From NCBI RefSeq assembly GCF_014201095.1, contig NZ_JACHDN010000001.1, positions 1,426,001 through 1,490,000 of the forward strand: DNA of 64,000 bases, given 5' to 3'. Position numbers and translations under genes: made by a program. Positions 16,658 to 24,820 of this stretch are shown in pieces. The first letter of the stretch is position 1; every line of letters starts with the position of its first letter. The DNA is from Cellulomonas hominis (lineage in GTDB: Bacteria > Actinomycetota > Actinomycetes > Actinomycetales > Cellulomonadaceae). The notes under the pieces are model-generated. The model did not search any database and was not told where the DNA came from. It saw only the letters and a list, made by a program, of their open reading frames with translations.

Positions 16658-17773
16658 TCACAGCTCCGGCAGCGCCTCGCGGGCCGCCCGCGGGTCCACC
16701 CCGCTCGCCTCCAGCAGGTCCACCACGAGGGACCGGAGCAGCAGCACGAGGCTCTGCGCCTGCCAGTCGTCCGGGCTCAGCACGAACGGGTCGAGGTCAC
16801 CCGCCAGCCGCAGCAGCTCCTCGCGGGACCGCAGCGGCTCGGCCCCGGCACCGAGCGCGGCGGCGAGCGCGTCCGCGGCGAGCGCCACCCGGTCCACGGC
16901 GTCGGCGACCGCCCCGAGGTCGTGCGGCGGCTCGGCCTCGACGGTGGCGAGCCCGCGCCGGGCCAGCACCCGCGCGTTCCGGACGGCCCGGTCCACCCGC
17001 ACCGCCGACTGCCCGATCCACGCGAGCTCCGTGCGGTGCCGGCGCGCGGCCGGGGACACCCGCGCGAGGTCGCTCGCGGACGCCGCGGCGTCGTGCCACT
17101 CGTCCAGCGCGGGCTGCGAGGCCCGGCCGCGGACGAGGGCGTCCTCGACGTCGGCCGCCGAGCGGGTGCGCATGCCGCGGGCGAGCAGGCGGAGCATCCC
17201 CGCGAGCTCCTCGACGGCGTCCCGGCCCTGCGCGCGCGGCCGGCGGCGCGGGTCGCTCGGGGTCAGCGCCGCGACGGCCAGCGCCACGACGCCGCCGACG
17301 ACCGCGTCCGTCCACCGCCCGACCGGCCCGCCGGAGGCGCCGACGACCGGCAGCCCGACGATGACGATGGCCTGCACGCCGGCCTGCGTGGTGAGCATCG
17401 GCCCGCGGTCCAGGAACCGGGCGGTCAGCGCCGCGACCCCGAGCACGAGCGCGACCTGCCACGGCCCGGTGCCGATGCCGTGCACCACGAGGTCGCCCAG
17501 CGCGACCCCGAGCGCCACGCCCACCGCGAGCTCGGCCACCCGGCGCAGGTCGCGGTCCGCGGTGAAGCCCAGCGCGACCCACGCGCTGACCGGCGCGAAG
17601 AACGGGGCGCTGTGCCCGAGCACGTAGTACCCGATCGCGTAGGCGATGCCGGCGGCCACCACCGCCTGCAGCACCGGCACGAACGCGGTGCGGACCCGCG
17701 ACCAGCCCTGGCGGGCGCGCGCGGCGAGCTGCACCCGGACCGACGACGGGCCCCGGGGCGCGCGGGCGCTCAC
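16658..17773 (-). CDS. FUSC family / aromatic acid exporter-like membrane protein
   Basis: A 371-residue protein. The N-terminal half has about six membrane helices of the FUSC/ArAE type (VLQAVVAAGIAYAIGYYVLG, then FFAPVSAWVALGFTADRDLR, then VAELAVGVALGVALGDLVV). The C-terminal half is cytosolic and helical. The family includes p-hydroxybenzoic acid efflux proteins and many uncharacterised actinobacterial members. The GTG start overlaps the YgfZ stop (GTGA). Only the N-terminal transmembrane half is family-typical; the substrate is not known. Confidence 0.82.
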   Translation of the reverse strand: MSARAPRGPSSVRVQLAARARQGWSRVRTAFVPVLQAVVAAGIAYAIGYYVLGHSAPFFAPVSAWVALGFTADRDLRRVAELAVGVALGVALGDLVVHGIGTGPWQVALVLGVAALTARFLDRGPMLTTQAGVQAIVIVGLPVVGASGGPVGRWTDAVVGGVVALAVAALTPSDPRRRPRAQGRDAVEELAGMLRLLARGMRTRSAADVEDALVRGRASQPALDEWHDAAASASDLARVSPAARRHRTELAWIGQSAVRVDRAVRNARVLARRGLATVEAEPPHDLGAVADAVDRVALAADALAAALGAGAEPLRSREELLRLAGDLDPFVLSPDDWQAQSLVLLLRSLVVDLLEASGVDPRAAREALPEL

Positions 17774-18933
17774 AGCATCGGGTGCCCGCCCAGGCCGCGC
17801 GTGAGCGGTCCGTGGGCGGCGGGCCGGTCGACGGACACGCCGTCGCCCGGCACCACGACCTCCTGCCCGGCGGTGATCGCGCCGCCGTCGCAGTCGACGA
17901 CGACCTCCACGTCGACCGGGGCCGAGCGCTTCACCACGGCGAGCGCGACCGGCCCGAGCTCGTGGTGCCGGGCGATGCTCGTGACCCGGCCGATCTCGCG
18001 GCCCGGCTCGCCCGTGGTGAGCAGGTCGCCGAGGTCGCGCACGGCGGCGCCGGTGTCGGGCAGCAGGTGCCCGGACCCGTCGAGGTGCAGCAGCACGAGG
18101 CGGCGCGGCGGGCGGCCCATGTTGTGCACCCGCGCGATCGTCTCCTGGCCGCGGTAGCAGCCCTTGTGCAGGTGCACGGCGGTGCGGAGCCAGTCGAGCT
18201 CGTGCGGGATCGTGCGGTGGTCGACCTCGCGGCCGGCGCGCGGGCGCCACGCCTCGACGCGGACCGCCTCGCTCGCCCACGTGCCGACCAGCGGCCAGCC
18301 GGACGCCTCCCGGGCCCGCACCGCGTCGGCGAGGTCCGCGCGCGGCACCAGCACCAGGCGCCAGGCGCGGTCCGCCCCGGGGTGCTCGTCGTCGGGCAGG
18401 CCGTAGCGGGTGCCGCCGGGCAGCGTGCGCGGCCACGGGTCGGCCCACGTCACGGGCTCCCCCTCCGCGCCCTCGGCGGACACCGGCTCGCCGATCGCGG
18501 CCCACTCGTCGGTGACGTCCGCGACCTCGACGCGCAGCATGAACCGCATCCGGTCCAGCCAGGCCGCGAGGCCGGGCGCGGTCTCGGAGATCAGCCAGGT
18601 CGACGCGCCGTCGTCCACGACCGCCGCCGCGTGCTCGACGTGCCCCTGCGGGCTGAGCACCAGCGTCTCGGTGGACGTGCGCGGCGGCAGGTCCGCGAGC
18701 TGCTGCGACGTGATCGAGTGCAGCCAGGTCAGCCGGTCCGGGCCGGTCACCCGCACGACGCCGAGGTGCGACTGGTCCACGACGGCGCCGCCGCGGGTCA
18801 GGGCGCGCTGCTCCGCCGTCGGGTCCCCGTAGTGCCAGGCGACGCCGGCGTCCGGTCCGGCCGCGGGCACGGCGCCGCGCCGGTCCAGCAGCGGGCTGCG
18901 GTGCCGGGGCGCGGCCTGGGGCTCGCCGTCCAC
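17770..18933 (-). CDS. ygfZ: Folate-binding YgfZ/GcvT-domain protein
   Basis: A 387-residue protein of the YgfZ/IBA57 family. The signature K-G-C-Y-x-G-Q-E is present as LHKGCYRGQETIARV, and the N-terminal folate-binding DQSHLGVVRVTGPDRLTWLH is also present. YgfZ proteins use tetrahydrofolate to support maintenance or assembly of certain iron-sulfur enzymes in the cytosol. They lack the aminomethyltransferase activity of GcvT, and the full KGCxxGQE motif is what separates them. It ends 4 bases into the FUSC gene and begins 1 base after the nitrobindin-like gene stop, so all are probably cotranscribed. Confidence 0.93.
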   Translation of the reverse strand: MDGEPQAAPRHRSPLLDRRGAVPAAGPDAGVAWHYGDPTAEQRALTRGGAVVDQSHLGVVRVTGPDRLTWLHSITSQQLADLPPRTSTETLVLSPQGHVEHAAAVVDDGASTWLISETAPGLAAWLDRMRFMLRVEVADVTDEWAAIGEPVSAEGAEGEPVTWADPWPRTLPGGTRYGLPDDEHPGADRAWRLVLVPRADLADAVRAREASGWPLVGTWASEAVRVEAWRPRAGREVDHRTIPHELDWLRTAVHLHKGCYRGQETIARVHNMGRPPRRLVLLHLDGSGHLLPDTGAAVRDLGDLLTTGEPGREIGRVTSIARHHELGPVALAVVKRSAPVDVEVVVDCDGGAITAGQEVVVPGDGVSVDRPAAHGPLTRGLGGHPML

Positions 18934-18934
18934 G

Positions 18935-19528
18935 TCAGTCCTGCACGCGGCTGAGCCGCGCGGACGCGTACGACTGCAGGTCCTGGCCGAACGCCGCGAG
19001 GTCGTGGGCCCACATGAGCTCGCCCTGCACCAGGCCCCACAGGCGCTTGCCGCCCGTGACCTCCGCGCCGGTGGCGGTGCGCGCGATGACGTCGCTGACC
19101 AGGTCGATCCGCCCGTTGCCGGTCGCGCCCACGTAGACGGCGACGTGCCCCGACGGGTCGGCGAGCAGCAGCTCGACGGGGAACAGGTCCGAGCCCAGGC
19201 CGTCGGGCCGCTCCGGCGGGATCCGCCAGAACCCCTGCTCGGTCGACCACACCGGCCCCGGCTCCGCCGCGTCGGCCCCGGGTGCGCCCTCCGCCGGGGT
19301 CCCGTCGGCGTCCGCGAGCGCGGAGGCGTCGTCCGGCGCGACGACGAGCCGGATGGTGGACGCGTAGGACAGGTACGGGCCGCCGTCGTGGTCGATCACC
19401 ACGTCCTGGGTGAACGCCGTCTCCTCGATGCCCGGGTACCCGACGACCCCCTCGCCGTGCCACCGGCCCACGAGCCAGGCCAGCGGGTACATCTCGGGCG
19501 CGAGGCCCTCGGGCAGGGTGAACGCCAT
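18935..19528 (-). CDS. FABP/nitrobindin-like heme-binding beta-barrel protein
   Basis: A 197-residue protein with the nitrobindin opening motif LVGRWHGEGVVGYPG (GxWxGxG), a beta-barrel pattern (TEQGFWRIPPERPD and VELLLADPSGHVAVYVG), and a closing SARLSRV. Nitrobindins bind ferric heme and can isomerise peroxynitrite. A histidine near the C-terminus (MWAHDLAAFGQDL) is a candidate proximal ligand, compatible with heme binding. The ATG at 19528 follows AGAAGG. It is 14 bases downstream of a 35-residue membrane protein gene and 1 base upstream of ygfZ. Confidence 0.87.
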   Translation of the reverse strand: MAFTLPEGLAPEMYPLAWLVGRWHGEGVVGYPGIEETAFTQDVVIDHDGGPYLSYASTIRLVVAPDDASALADADGTPAEGAPGADAAEPGPVWSTEQGFWRIPPERPDGLGSDLFPVELLLADPSGHVAVYVGATGNGRIDLVSDVIARTATGAEVTGGKRLWGLVQGELMWAHDLAAFGQDLQSYASARLSRVQD

Positions 19529-19542
19529 GGGGTTCCTTCTGG

Positions 19543-19650
19543 TCAGCGCTGTCCCTTGAACAGCCGGTAGACGACGAAGCCCGCGAACCACGCGATCGCG
19601 AGCGCCGAGGCGACGAGCAGACCGATGAACACGATCTCGAGTGCCAACAT
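19543..19650 (-). CDS. 35-residue single-pass membrane protein
   Basis: This short ORF runs from an ATG at 19650 to a TGA at 19543. It starts MLALEIVFIGLLVASALAIA and ends FVVYRLFKGQR: one strongly hydrophobic helix of about 25 residues and a positively charged C-terminus, so N-out/C-in topology is expected. It precedes the nitrobindin-like gene by 14 bases on the same strand. Coding bias is clear: third positions are G or C throughout, and there are no rare codons. No known family is recognised. The protein might localise or assist a partner from the same operon. Confidence 0.65.
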   Translation of the reverse strand: MLALEIVFIGLLVASALAIAWFAGFVVYRLFKGQR

Positions 19651-19818
19651 GCACCGATCCTAACGACGGAACCGTCCCGCGCCTTCCCGTCCGGGCGTGG
19701 GCGTGCGTGCGCGGCCGGCCGAGGGGGTACCCGGCGTGCATCCGCGCACGCCGTGCAGCGCCCCGGCTGATCGGGAGCCACCCCCTCGCACGTGGGGGTG
19801 GGGCGGGTGCGTGGGGGG

Positions 19819-19884
19819 GTGCGCGGGGTGAGGCGGGTGCGCGGGGTGAGGCGGGTGCGCGTGGGGCGGGTGCGCGTGGGGCGG
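19819..19884. repeat. Tandem G-rich repeats (2 x 18 bp, 2 x 15 bp)
   Basis: GTGCGCGGGGTGAGGCGG is repeated at 19819-19836 and 19837-19854. A shortened unit, GTGCGCGTGGGGCGG, is repeated at 19855-19869 and 19870-19884. The flanks (from about 19797) are degenerate copies. The array lies in the gap between the divergently placed 35-residue protein gene and the end of the DUF4395 gene. G-runs of 3-7 in the plus strand could form G-quadruplexes. Confidence 0.85.
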
Positions 19885-19893
19885 GTGGGGTGA

Positions 19894-20364
19894 TCAGGGG
19901 CGCGCAGGGCGCAGGCGGACGCCCAGCAGGTACAGCTCGCAGCCGAGGCACAGGCCGAACGCCGCGTTGAGGACGGCCGCCACGAGCGCCAGGGCGGCGG
20001 CGACCGGGACCGCCTCAGGGACGCCCAGCAGGGCGAGCACGACCCCCGCGCCGGTGATGACCAGGCCGACGCCCTGCGCGAACCGCGGCGGGCGCGGGTC
20101 CTCGAGCTCCGTCGGCGGGGCCAGGCGCGGACGCACGAGGCGGCGGAACAGCAGGCCGGGCACCGAGCCCTGCGCGCCCCGGGCGGCGCCGACGGCGAAC
20201 AGGGCGGCCACGACGGCGAGGCCCACCGTCGCGGCGGCGCCGGGGAGCAGGAGGACGGCGACGAGCAGCACGGCGGTCACGGCGGCGCCGAACCGCGGGC
20301 CGCGGGGGTCGATGCCCGCGGGGGCGGGAGCGGGAGCGGGGGCTGGGCGGCGGTCGGTGGTCAC
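19894..20364 (-). CDS. DUF4395 membrane protein
   Basis: A 156-residue protein with four hydrophobic segments and the family signature near the C-terminus, [18 protein letters not shown]. The CxxC in that signature is conserved and could be redox-active. The GTG start follows GGAGATC. DUF4395 proteins are commonly encoded beside thioredoxin-like proteins, and here the thioredoxin-fold gene lies 83 bases upstream on the same strand. The pair may form a membrane thiol-disulfide relay (inference from family and context). Confidence 0.85.
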   Translation of the reverse strand: MTTDRRPAPAPAPAPAGIDPRGPRFGAAVTAVLLVAVLLLPGAAATVGLAVVAALFAVGAARGAQGSVPGLLFRRLVRPRLAPPTELEDPRPPRFAQGVGLVITGAGVVLALLGVPEAVPVAAALALVAAVLNAAFGLCLGCELYLLGVRLRPARP

Positions 20365-20447
20365 AGGGATCTCCAGGCTGGGGTGGCGGGACGTCGGGGT
20401 CGGGCCGCGGCCGCCGGGCGGGACGCCGTCCCCCCGGGGAGGTCGGG

Positions 20448-20879
20448 TCAGCGCGCGGCGACCGCGCCGGGACACCGCTCCAGCGCGTCGAGCGCCTGCG
20501 CCCGGGTGGTCGCCCCGGACGTCCGCCCGCGGACGGACCCGGCGGCGTCGAGCACCAGCACGGTCGGGGTCCGCAGCACGCCGAACCGCCGCACCAGGTC
20601 GAGGCGCTCCTCGGCGCGGACCTCGACGTGCGCGACGCCGGGCCGGTCGGCGGCCACGGCGCGGAGCACGGCCGCGGTGCTGCGGCACGGGGCGCACGCC
20701 TCGGAGGAGAGCTGCACGAAGGTGGCGGCGGGCCCGAGCGGGGCGCCGAGCTCCGCGGCGGTCAGCGCGTCCGGGGCCGGGCCCGCCGCGACGAACCGGC
20801 CGTTCCGCGCGCGCCAGACCAGGCCGGCGACCGCGGCGAGCGCGAGCACGGCCAGGACCAGCAGCACCCGCGACTCCAT
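20448..20879 (-). CDS. Membrane-anchored thioredoxin-fold protein
   Basis: A 143-residue protein: an N-terminal membrane anchor ([18 protein letters not shown]), a thioredoxin fold with active site EACAPCRST (CxxC = CAPC), and the cis-proline loop [11 protein letters not shown]. The fold faces outward if the anchor is a signal anchor, so it is a probable extracytoplasmic thiol oxidoreductase. It sits between a DUF4395 protein gene (with its own CxxC) and a multi-pass membrane protein gene whose stop is 1 base upstream of this ATG. Confidence 0.85.
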   Translation of the reverse strand: MESRVLLVLAVLALAAVAGLVWRARNGRFVAAGPAPDALTAAELGAPLGPAATFVQLSSEACAPCRSTAAVLRAVAADRPGVAHVEVRAEERLDLVRRFGVLRTPTVLVLDAAGSVRGRTSGATTRAQALDALERCPGAVAAR

Positions 20880-20880
20880 C

Positions 20881-21648
20881 TCACCCCACGAGGACGCGCC
20901 CGACGACGTACACCAGGATGCCGGTGACGGCGACGGGCAGCACAGCGACCGCCCAGCCCGCGAGACGATGTTCCAGGGCGGGCAGCCGGTCGAACAGCGC
21001 GTCCGCGGCGGCGACCAGCACGCCGACCCCGAACCCGAGCAGCCCGCCCGGCAGCAGCCCGACCGCGGGCAGCGCGGCGCCGGCGACGAGGCCCGCGGCG
21101 GTGGACGCGCCGAGCGCGGCCCCGGCGGCGGCCCAGCCCCGCAGCGGCAGCGCGGTGAGCGCCGAGCCGACCGCGAGCGCGACGGCCCCGGTCACGACGA
21201 CGGCGTCCCCGGCGGCGGTGCGCTCGGCGGCGAGCCAGCCGGCGGCGCACACGGCGACCAGCGCCCCCGCGACCGTGCCGGCGACGGACTCCACGAGCCG
21301 CTCGCGCCCGTCCCGGCGCGCGAGCTCGGCGACGAACGCGGCGAGCACGGACAGCGCGAACACGACGGGGACGTCGCCGAGCAGCGGCTCGCTCGCGGTG
21401 AGGTGCGCGACGACGACGGCCGCCACGCCCGCCAGCCCGATGACGACGCTGCTGCCGATCCGCGCGGGCAGCGCGGCGACACGCGGCAGGCCCAGCGCGA
21501 ACACCACCGCGAGGACCGCGAGGAGGGCGGCCAGCACGACCCCGTCCCGCCCGGCGAGGGAGACGTCCCCGAGGACGCCGGCGACGGCGACGAGCGTCGC
21601 CAGGACCGCCGTGGTCACGGCACGATTCGACGCCTGCACGCGGGCCAT
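20881..21648 (-). CDS. Multi-pass membrane protein of unknown function
   Basis: A 255-residue protein that is almost wholly hydrophobic, with about 8 predicted helices (for example [20 protein letters not shown] and [20 protein letters not shown]). No motif assigns a function. The ATG at 21648 was preferred over an upstream in-frame ATG at 21678, which would extend it by ten basic residues. It is the first gene of a probable three-gene unit with the thioredoxin-like and DUF4395 genes, and is divergent from glnR. Confidence 0.65.
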   Translation of the reverse strand: MARVQASNRAVTTAVLATLVAVAGVLGDVSLAGRDGVVLAALLAVLAVVFALGLPRVAALPARIGSSVVIGLAGVAAVVVAHLTASEPLLGDVPVVFALSVLAAFVAELARRDGRERLVESVAGTVAGALVAVCAAGWLAAERTAAGDAVVVTGAVALAVGSALTALPLRGWAAAGAALGASTAAGLVAGAALPAVGLLPGGLLGFGVGVLVAAADALFDRLPALEHRLAGWAVAVLPVAVTGILVYVVGRVLVG

Positions 21649-21740
21649 CCTCGCAGACCGGGCGCGTCCGTCCCGCACGGTCGGGCGCCGGGGTCGCGCG
21701 CGGAGCGGTTCGGCCCCGGTCGTCGCCCGGCGGGACGAAT

Positions 21741-21784
21741 GTGACGAACGGGGTCACTTCGGTGTGACGTCCACGCGGTACCGT
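21741..21784 (+). promoter_or_regulatory. glnR promoter with three GTNAC boxes
   Basis: GTGAC (21741), GTCAC (21753) and GTGAC (21764) are spaced by 7 and 6 bases, and a TACCGT -10-like box lies at 21779-21784. GlnR of Streptomyces recognises gTnAC-n6-GaAAC-type half-sites, so these boxes may be an autoregulatory site. The GaAAC half is replaced by GTCAC, so this is tentative. Confidence 0.4.
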
Positions 21785-21817
21785 GTCCCCCAATTCGGAC
21801 GGGGAGGAGGGTCGCCA

Positions 21818-22552
21818 GTGGCCGACCTGCTGCTGCTCACACCCGCGTCCGGCGGCTCGTCCCAGGTGCTCCCGGCACTCGGGCTGCTGTCCCACCGGGT
21901 GCGCGTGCTGCCCGTGGAGCCCTCGGCTCTGGTGGACGCGCCGGACGCCGACATCGTGGTGCTGGACGCACGCCGGGACCTGGTGACCGCGCGCACCACC
22001 TGCCGCCTGCTGCGCGCCACCGGGCTGACCGTGCCCCTGGTGCTCGTGCTCACCGAGGGCGGCCTCACGGTCGTCACCGCGGAGTGGGGCGCCGACGACA
22101 TCGTCCTGGAGAACGCCACGCCGGCGGAGGTCGAGACCCGGTTCCGCCTCGTCATCGAGCGCGCCGCGTCCTCGTCCTACGACGACCAGCCGCAGGAGAT
22201 CTCGTCCGGCGAGCTGATGATCGACGCCGGCGGGTACACCGCCCGGCTGCGCGGGCGCCCGCTCGACCTCACGTACAAGGAGTTCGAGCTCCTCAAGTAC
22301 CTGGTCCAGCACCCGGGACGTGTGTTCACCCGGGCGCAGCTGCTCCAGGAGGTCTGGGGCTACGACTACTACGGGGGCACGCGGACGGTCGACGTGCACG
22401 TCCGGCGGCTGCGCGCCAAGCTCGGCCCCGAGCACGAGCAGCTCATCGGCACCGTCCGGAACGTGGGCTACCGCTTCGACCCGCCGAAGGACCGGCGCTC
22501 GGCCGAGTCCGCCGGCGCCCCCTCGCCCGCCGAGGTCGCGGCCGACGTCTGA
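21818..22552 (+). CDS. glnR: GlnR-type orphan response regulator of nitrogen metabolism
   Basis: A 244-residue OmpR-family regulator. The receiver domain (1-120) has the GlnR-specific text [20 protein letters not shown] and [18 protein letters not shown]. It lacks the acidic pocket for phosphorylation around VVLDARRD, as known for Streptomyces GlnR. The winged helix (about 140-230) reads [20 protein letters not shown] and [20 protein letters not shown]. GlnR controls ammonium and nitrate assimilation genes. The GTG follows GGGGAGGAGGG. There is no sensor kinase gene nearby, in line with an orphan regulator. It is followed 80 bases later by nhaA under its own promoter. Confidence 0.88.
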   Translation: MADLLLLTPASGGSSQVLPALGLLSHRVRVLPVEPSALVDAPDADIVVLDARRDLVTARTTCRLLRATGLTVPLVLVLTEGGLTVVTAEWGADDIVLENATPAEVETRFRLVIERAASSSYDDQPQEISSGELMIDAGGYTARLRGRPLDLTYKEFELLKYLVQHPGRVFTRAQLLQEVWGYDYYGGTRTVDVHVRRLRAKLGPEHEQLIGTVRNVGYRFDPPKDRRSAESAGAPSPAEVAADV

Positions 22553-22577
22553 GCCGTCCGCTCGGTAGGATCGTCCG

Positions 22578-22631
22578 CGGTGTGCCGGGAAGTCTGGTCG
22601 GCGGTCCACGTCGTCGACCCCAGGAGCCCCC
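22578..22631 (+). ncRNA. Candidate structured 5' leader of nhaA
   Basis: TAGGAT (22566-22571) is a likely -10 box. The leader then contains GTGCCGGGAAGTCTGGTCGG, in which GCCG (22584-22587) pairs with CGGC (22599-22602) around GGAAGTCTGGT, and ends in AGGAG before the GTG. The sequence looks like a conserved motif rather than ordinary spacer. A cis-acting ion-responsive element would fit a Na+/H+ antiporter, but no Rfam family could be confirmed here. Confidence 0.35.
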
Positions 22632-23885
22632 GTGCCGCAGCGCCGCCTCTTCGCCGCCCTCACCCCCGGCGGTGAGCGCAACGTCCTCGACACCCTGCGC
22701 GCCGAGCGCACCGGCGGCGTCCTGCTGCTGATCGGTGCCGTGATCGCCCTCCTCTGGGCGAACTCCCCGTGGGCGGCGTCGTACGCGACGGTCTCGGAGA
22801 GGGTGATCGGCCCCGCCGCCCTGCACCTCGACCTCACCGTCGCGGGCTGGGCGACCGACGGCCTGCTGGCCGTGTTCTTCTTCGTGGTCGGCCTCGAGCT
22901 CAAGCGGGAGATCGTCGCCGGCGAGCTGCGTGAGGCCCGCACCGCGGTCGTCCCCGTGGTGGCCGCCCTGGGCGGGATGGCGGTGCCCGCGCTGCTGTTC
23001 GTGCTGGTGAACCTGGGCGCGACGGACGACGCGCTGCGCGGCTGGGCGGTGCCGACGGCGACCGACATCGCGTTCGCCGTCGCCGTGCTGTCGGTCGTCG
23101 GCCGCAGCCTGCCGACGTCGCTGCGGGCGTTCCTGCTCACGCTCGCCGTCGTGGACGACCTGCTCGGCATCGTCGTCATCGCGGTCGTCTACACGGACGG
23201 GCTGCACCTGGTGTGGCTCGGGGCGTCGCTGGTGGCGGTCGCCGCGTTCGCCGCGCTGGTCCGGGTCCGCCGGCCGGGGCCGGCCGGGCACGCCGCCCTG
23301 CTGCTGCTCGCGCTCGCCGCGTGGGGGCTGATGCACGCGTCCGGGGTGCACGCGACGATCGCGGGCGTCCTGCTCGGGCTGACCGCCCCCGCCCTCCCGC
23401 GGGCCGGTGAGGACCAGAGCGTCGCCGAGCGGCTGGAGCACCGCTGGCGCCCGGTCTCGGCCGGGTTCGCGGTGCCGGTGTTCGCGCTGTTCGCGGCGGG
23501 CGTCCCGCTGTCCGGCGGGGCCGTCGCCGACGCCGTGCGCGACCCGGTGGCGCAGGGCGTCGCGCTCGGGCTGGTCGTCGGCAAGCCGCTCGGCATCCTC
23601 GCGGCCACCTGGCTGGTCGCCCGGTTCACGCGGGCGTCGCTCGCGCCCGACCTGCACTGGCGGGACGTCGGCGCGGTCGGCCTGCTCGCGGGCATCGGGT
23701 TCACGGTGTCCCTGCTCATCGGCGAGCTGGCGTTCGGCGCGGGCAGCCCGCACGACGAGCACCTCAAGGTCGCCATCCTGCTCGCGTCCACCACGGCGGC
23801 GCTGCTCGGCGGCGCGGCGCTCGCGTGGCGGGACCGGCAGCACCGGCAGCCCGGGGTCGGTCCGCGGGGGACGCGGACGCGGTAG
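22632..23885 (+). CDS. nhaA: Na+/H+ antiporter NhaA
   Basis: A 417-residue antiporter with about 12 membrane helices. NhaA hallmarks are NSPWAASY, the FFVVGLELKREIVAGELR loop, VPTATDIAFAVAVLSVVG, and the ion-binding aspartate pair in LTLAVVDDLLGIVVIAVVY; also GIGFTVSLLIGELAFG. It exchanges cytosolic Na+ for external H+ and controls pH and sodium. The GTG start follows AGGAGCCCCC. The upstream leader may regulate it. The alpha/beta hydrolase gene begins 11 bases after the stop. Confidence 0.96.
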   Translation: MPQRRLFAALTPGGERNVLDTLRAERTGGVLLLIGAVIALLWANSPWAASYATVSERVIGPAALHLDLTVAGWATDGLLAVFFFVVGLELKREIVAGELREARTAVVPVVAALGGMAVPALLFVLVNLGATDDALRGWAVPTATDIAFAVAVLSVVGRSLPTSLRAFLLTLAVVDDLLGIVVIAVVYTDGLHLVWLGASLVAVAAFAALVRVRRPGPAGHAALLLLALAAWGLMHASGVHATIAGVLLGLTAPALPRAGEDQSVAERLEHRWRPVSAGFAVPVFALFAAGVPLSGGAVADAVRDPVAQGVALGLVVGKPLGILAATWLVARFTRASLAPDLHWRDVGAVGLLAGIGFTVSLLIGELAFGAGSPHDEHLKVAILLASTTAALLGGAALAWRDRQHRQPGVGPRGTRTR

Positions 23886-23896
23886 GTTCGGCTCCG

Positions 23897-24820
23897 ATGA
23901 CCGTCGACTCCGCCGCCCTGCTGCTCGACGGCCCGTGGCGGCACCACTTCGTCCCCGCGAACGGCGCCCGGTTCCACGTCGCCGTCGCCGGTCCCGACGA
24001 CCGTGACGCACCCCTCGTGGTGCTGCTGCACGGCCTGCCGGGGCTGTGGTGGAGCTGGCGGCACCAGCTGCCCGCGGTCGCCGCCGACGGGTACCGCGTC
24101 GTCGCGATGGACCTGCGCGGCACCGGCGGCTCCGACAAGCCGCCGATCGGCTACGACGTGCCCACCCTGACCCGTGACGTCGCCGGCGTCGTCCGGTCGC
24201 TCGGCTGCGACCGCGCGGTCGTCGTCGGCCACGGCGTCGGCGGCGGCGACGTCGCCTGGGCGATGCCCGCCTACCACCCCGAGCTCACCCGCGGCGTCGC
24301 GGCCCTGTCCGCGCCGCACCCGCTGCTGCGCCGGGCCGACCCGCGCTCCGGCCTGCGGGCGCGCGCGGCCCGGCGGATGGCCGCGATCCAGGTGCCGTAC
24401 CTGCCGGAGCGCGCGATGACCCGCGGCGACCTGGTCGCCCGGCTGCTCCGGGAATGGGGCGGACCGCGCTGGCCGGAGCCCGCGGCCCTGGCCCTGTACC
24501 GGCGCGCCGCGCAGGTGCCGTTCGCGGCGCACTCCGCGCTCGAGCAGGTGCGGTGGCTGTACCGCTCGGGCCCGCGCGCCGACGGCCGCCGGTACGCGCA
24601 CGCGCTGCGCGGGGCCGAGGCGGTGCCGACGCTCCAGGTGCACGGCGGCTCCGACGGCTGCTACCCCGTGTCCCGCGCGATGGCGGACGGCCCGGTGGGG
24701 CGCGCGCTGGGGTCGCGGTACCGGTTCGAGATGCTGTCCGGCGCCGGGCACTACCTGCCCGAGGAGGAGCCGGAGCGGGTGACCGCGCTGCTGCGCGACT
24801 GGCTGCGCGACCTGCCCTAG
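23897..24820 (+). CDS. Alpha/beta-hydrolase-fold protein with Gly in the nucleophile position
   Basis: A 307-residue protein with a clear epoxide-hydrolase-like alpha/beta fold. The oxyanion region is [18 protein letters not shown], followed by [17 protein letters not shown] and a C-terminal histidine region [15 protein letters not shown]. The nucleophile elbow reads VVGHGVGGG: the residue that should be Ser or Asp (GHSxGG / GHDxGG) is Gly. So either the protein is not a hydrolase of the usual mechanism or it is a pseudo-enzyme. The ATG at 23897 is 11 bases after the nhaA stop. It ends overlapping the convergent nth gene by 4 bases. Confidence 0.85.
   Translation: MTVDSAALLLDGPWRHHFVPANGARFHVAVAGPDDRDAPLVVLLHGLPGLWWSWRHQLPAVAADGYRVVAMDLRGTGGSDKPPIGYDVPTLTRDVAGVVRSLGCDRAVVVGHGVGGGDVAWAMPAYHPELTRGVAALSAPHPLLRRADPRSGLRARAARRMAAIQVPYLPERAMTRGDLVARLLREWGGPRWPEPAALALYRRAAQVPFAAHSALEQVRWLYRSGPRADGRRYAHALRGAEAVPTLQVHGGSDGCYPVSRAMADGPVGRALGSRYRFEMLSGAGHYLPEEEPERVTALLRDWLRDLP

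Noticed and set aside
21740-21757. TGTGAC-N7-GTCAC as a Crp/GlxR site before glnR
   Set aside because: Spacing between TGTGA and TCAC is 8, not the 6 of Crp sites; the third GTGAC box fits a GlnR-type array better.
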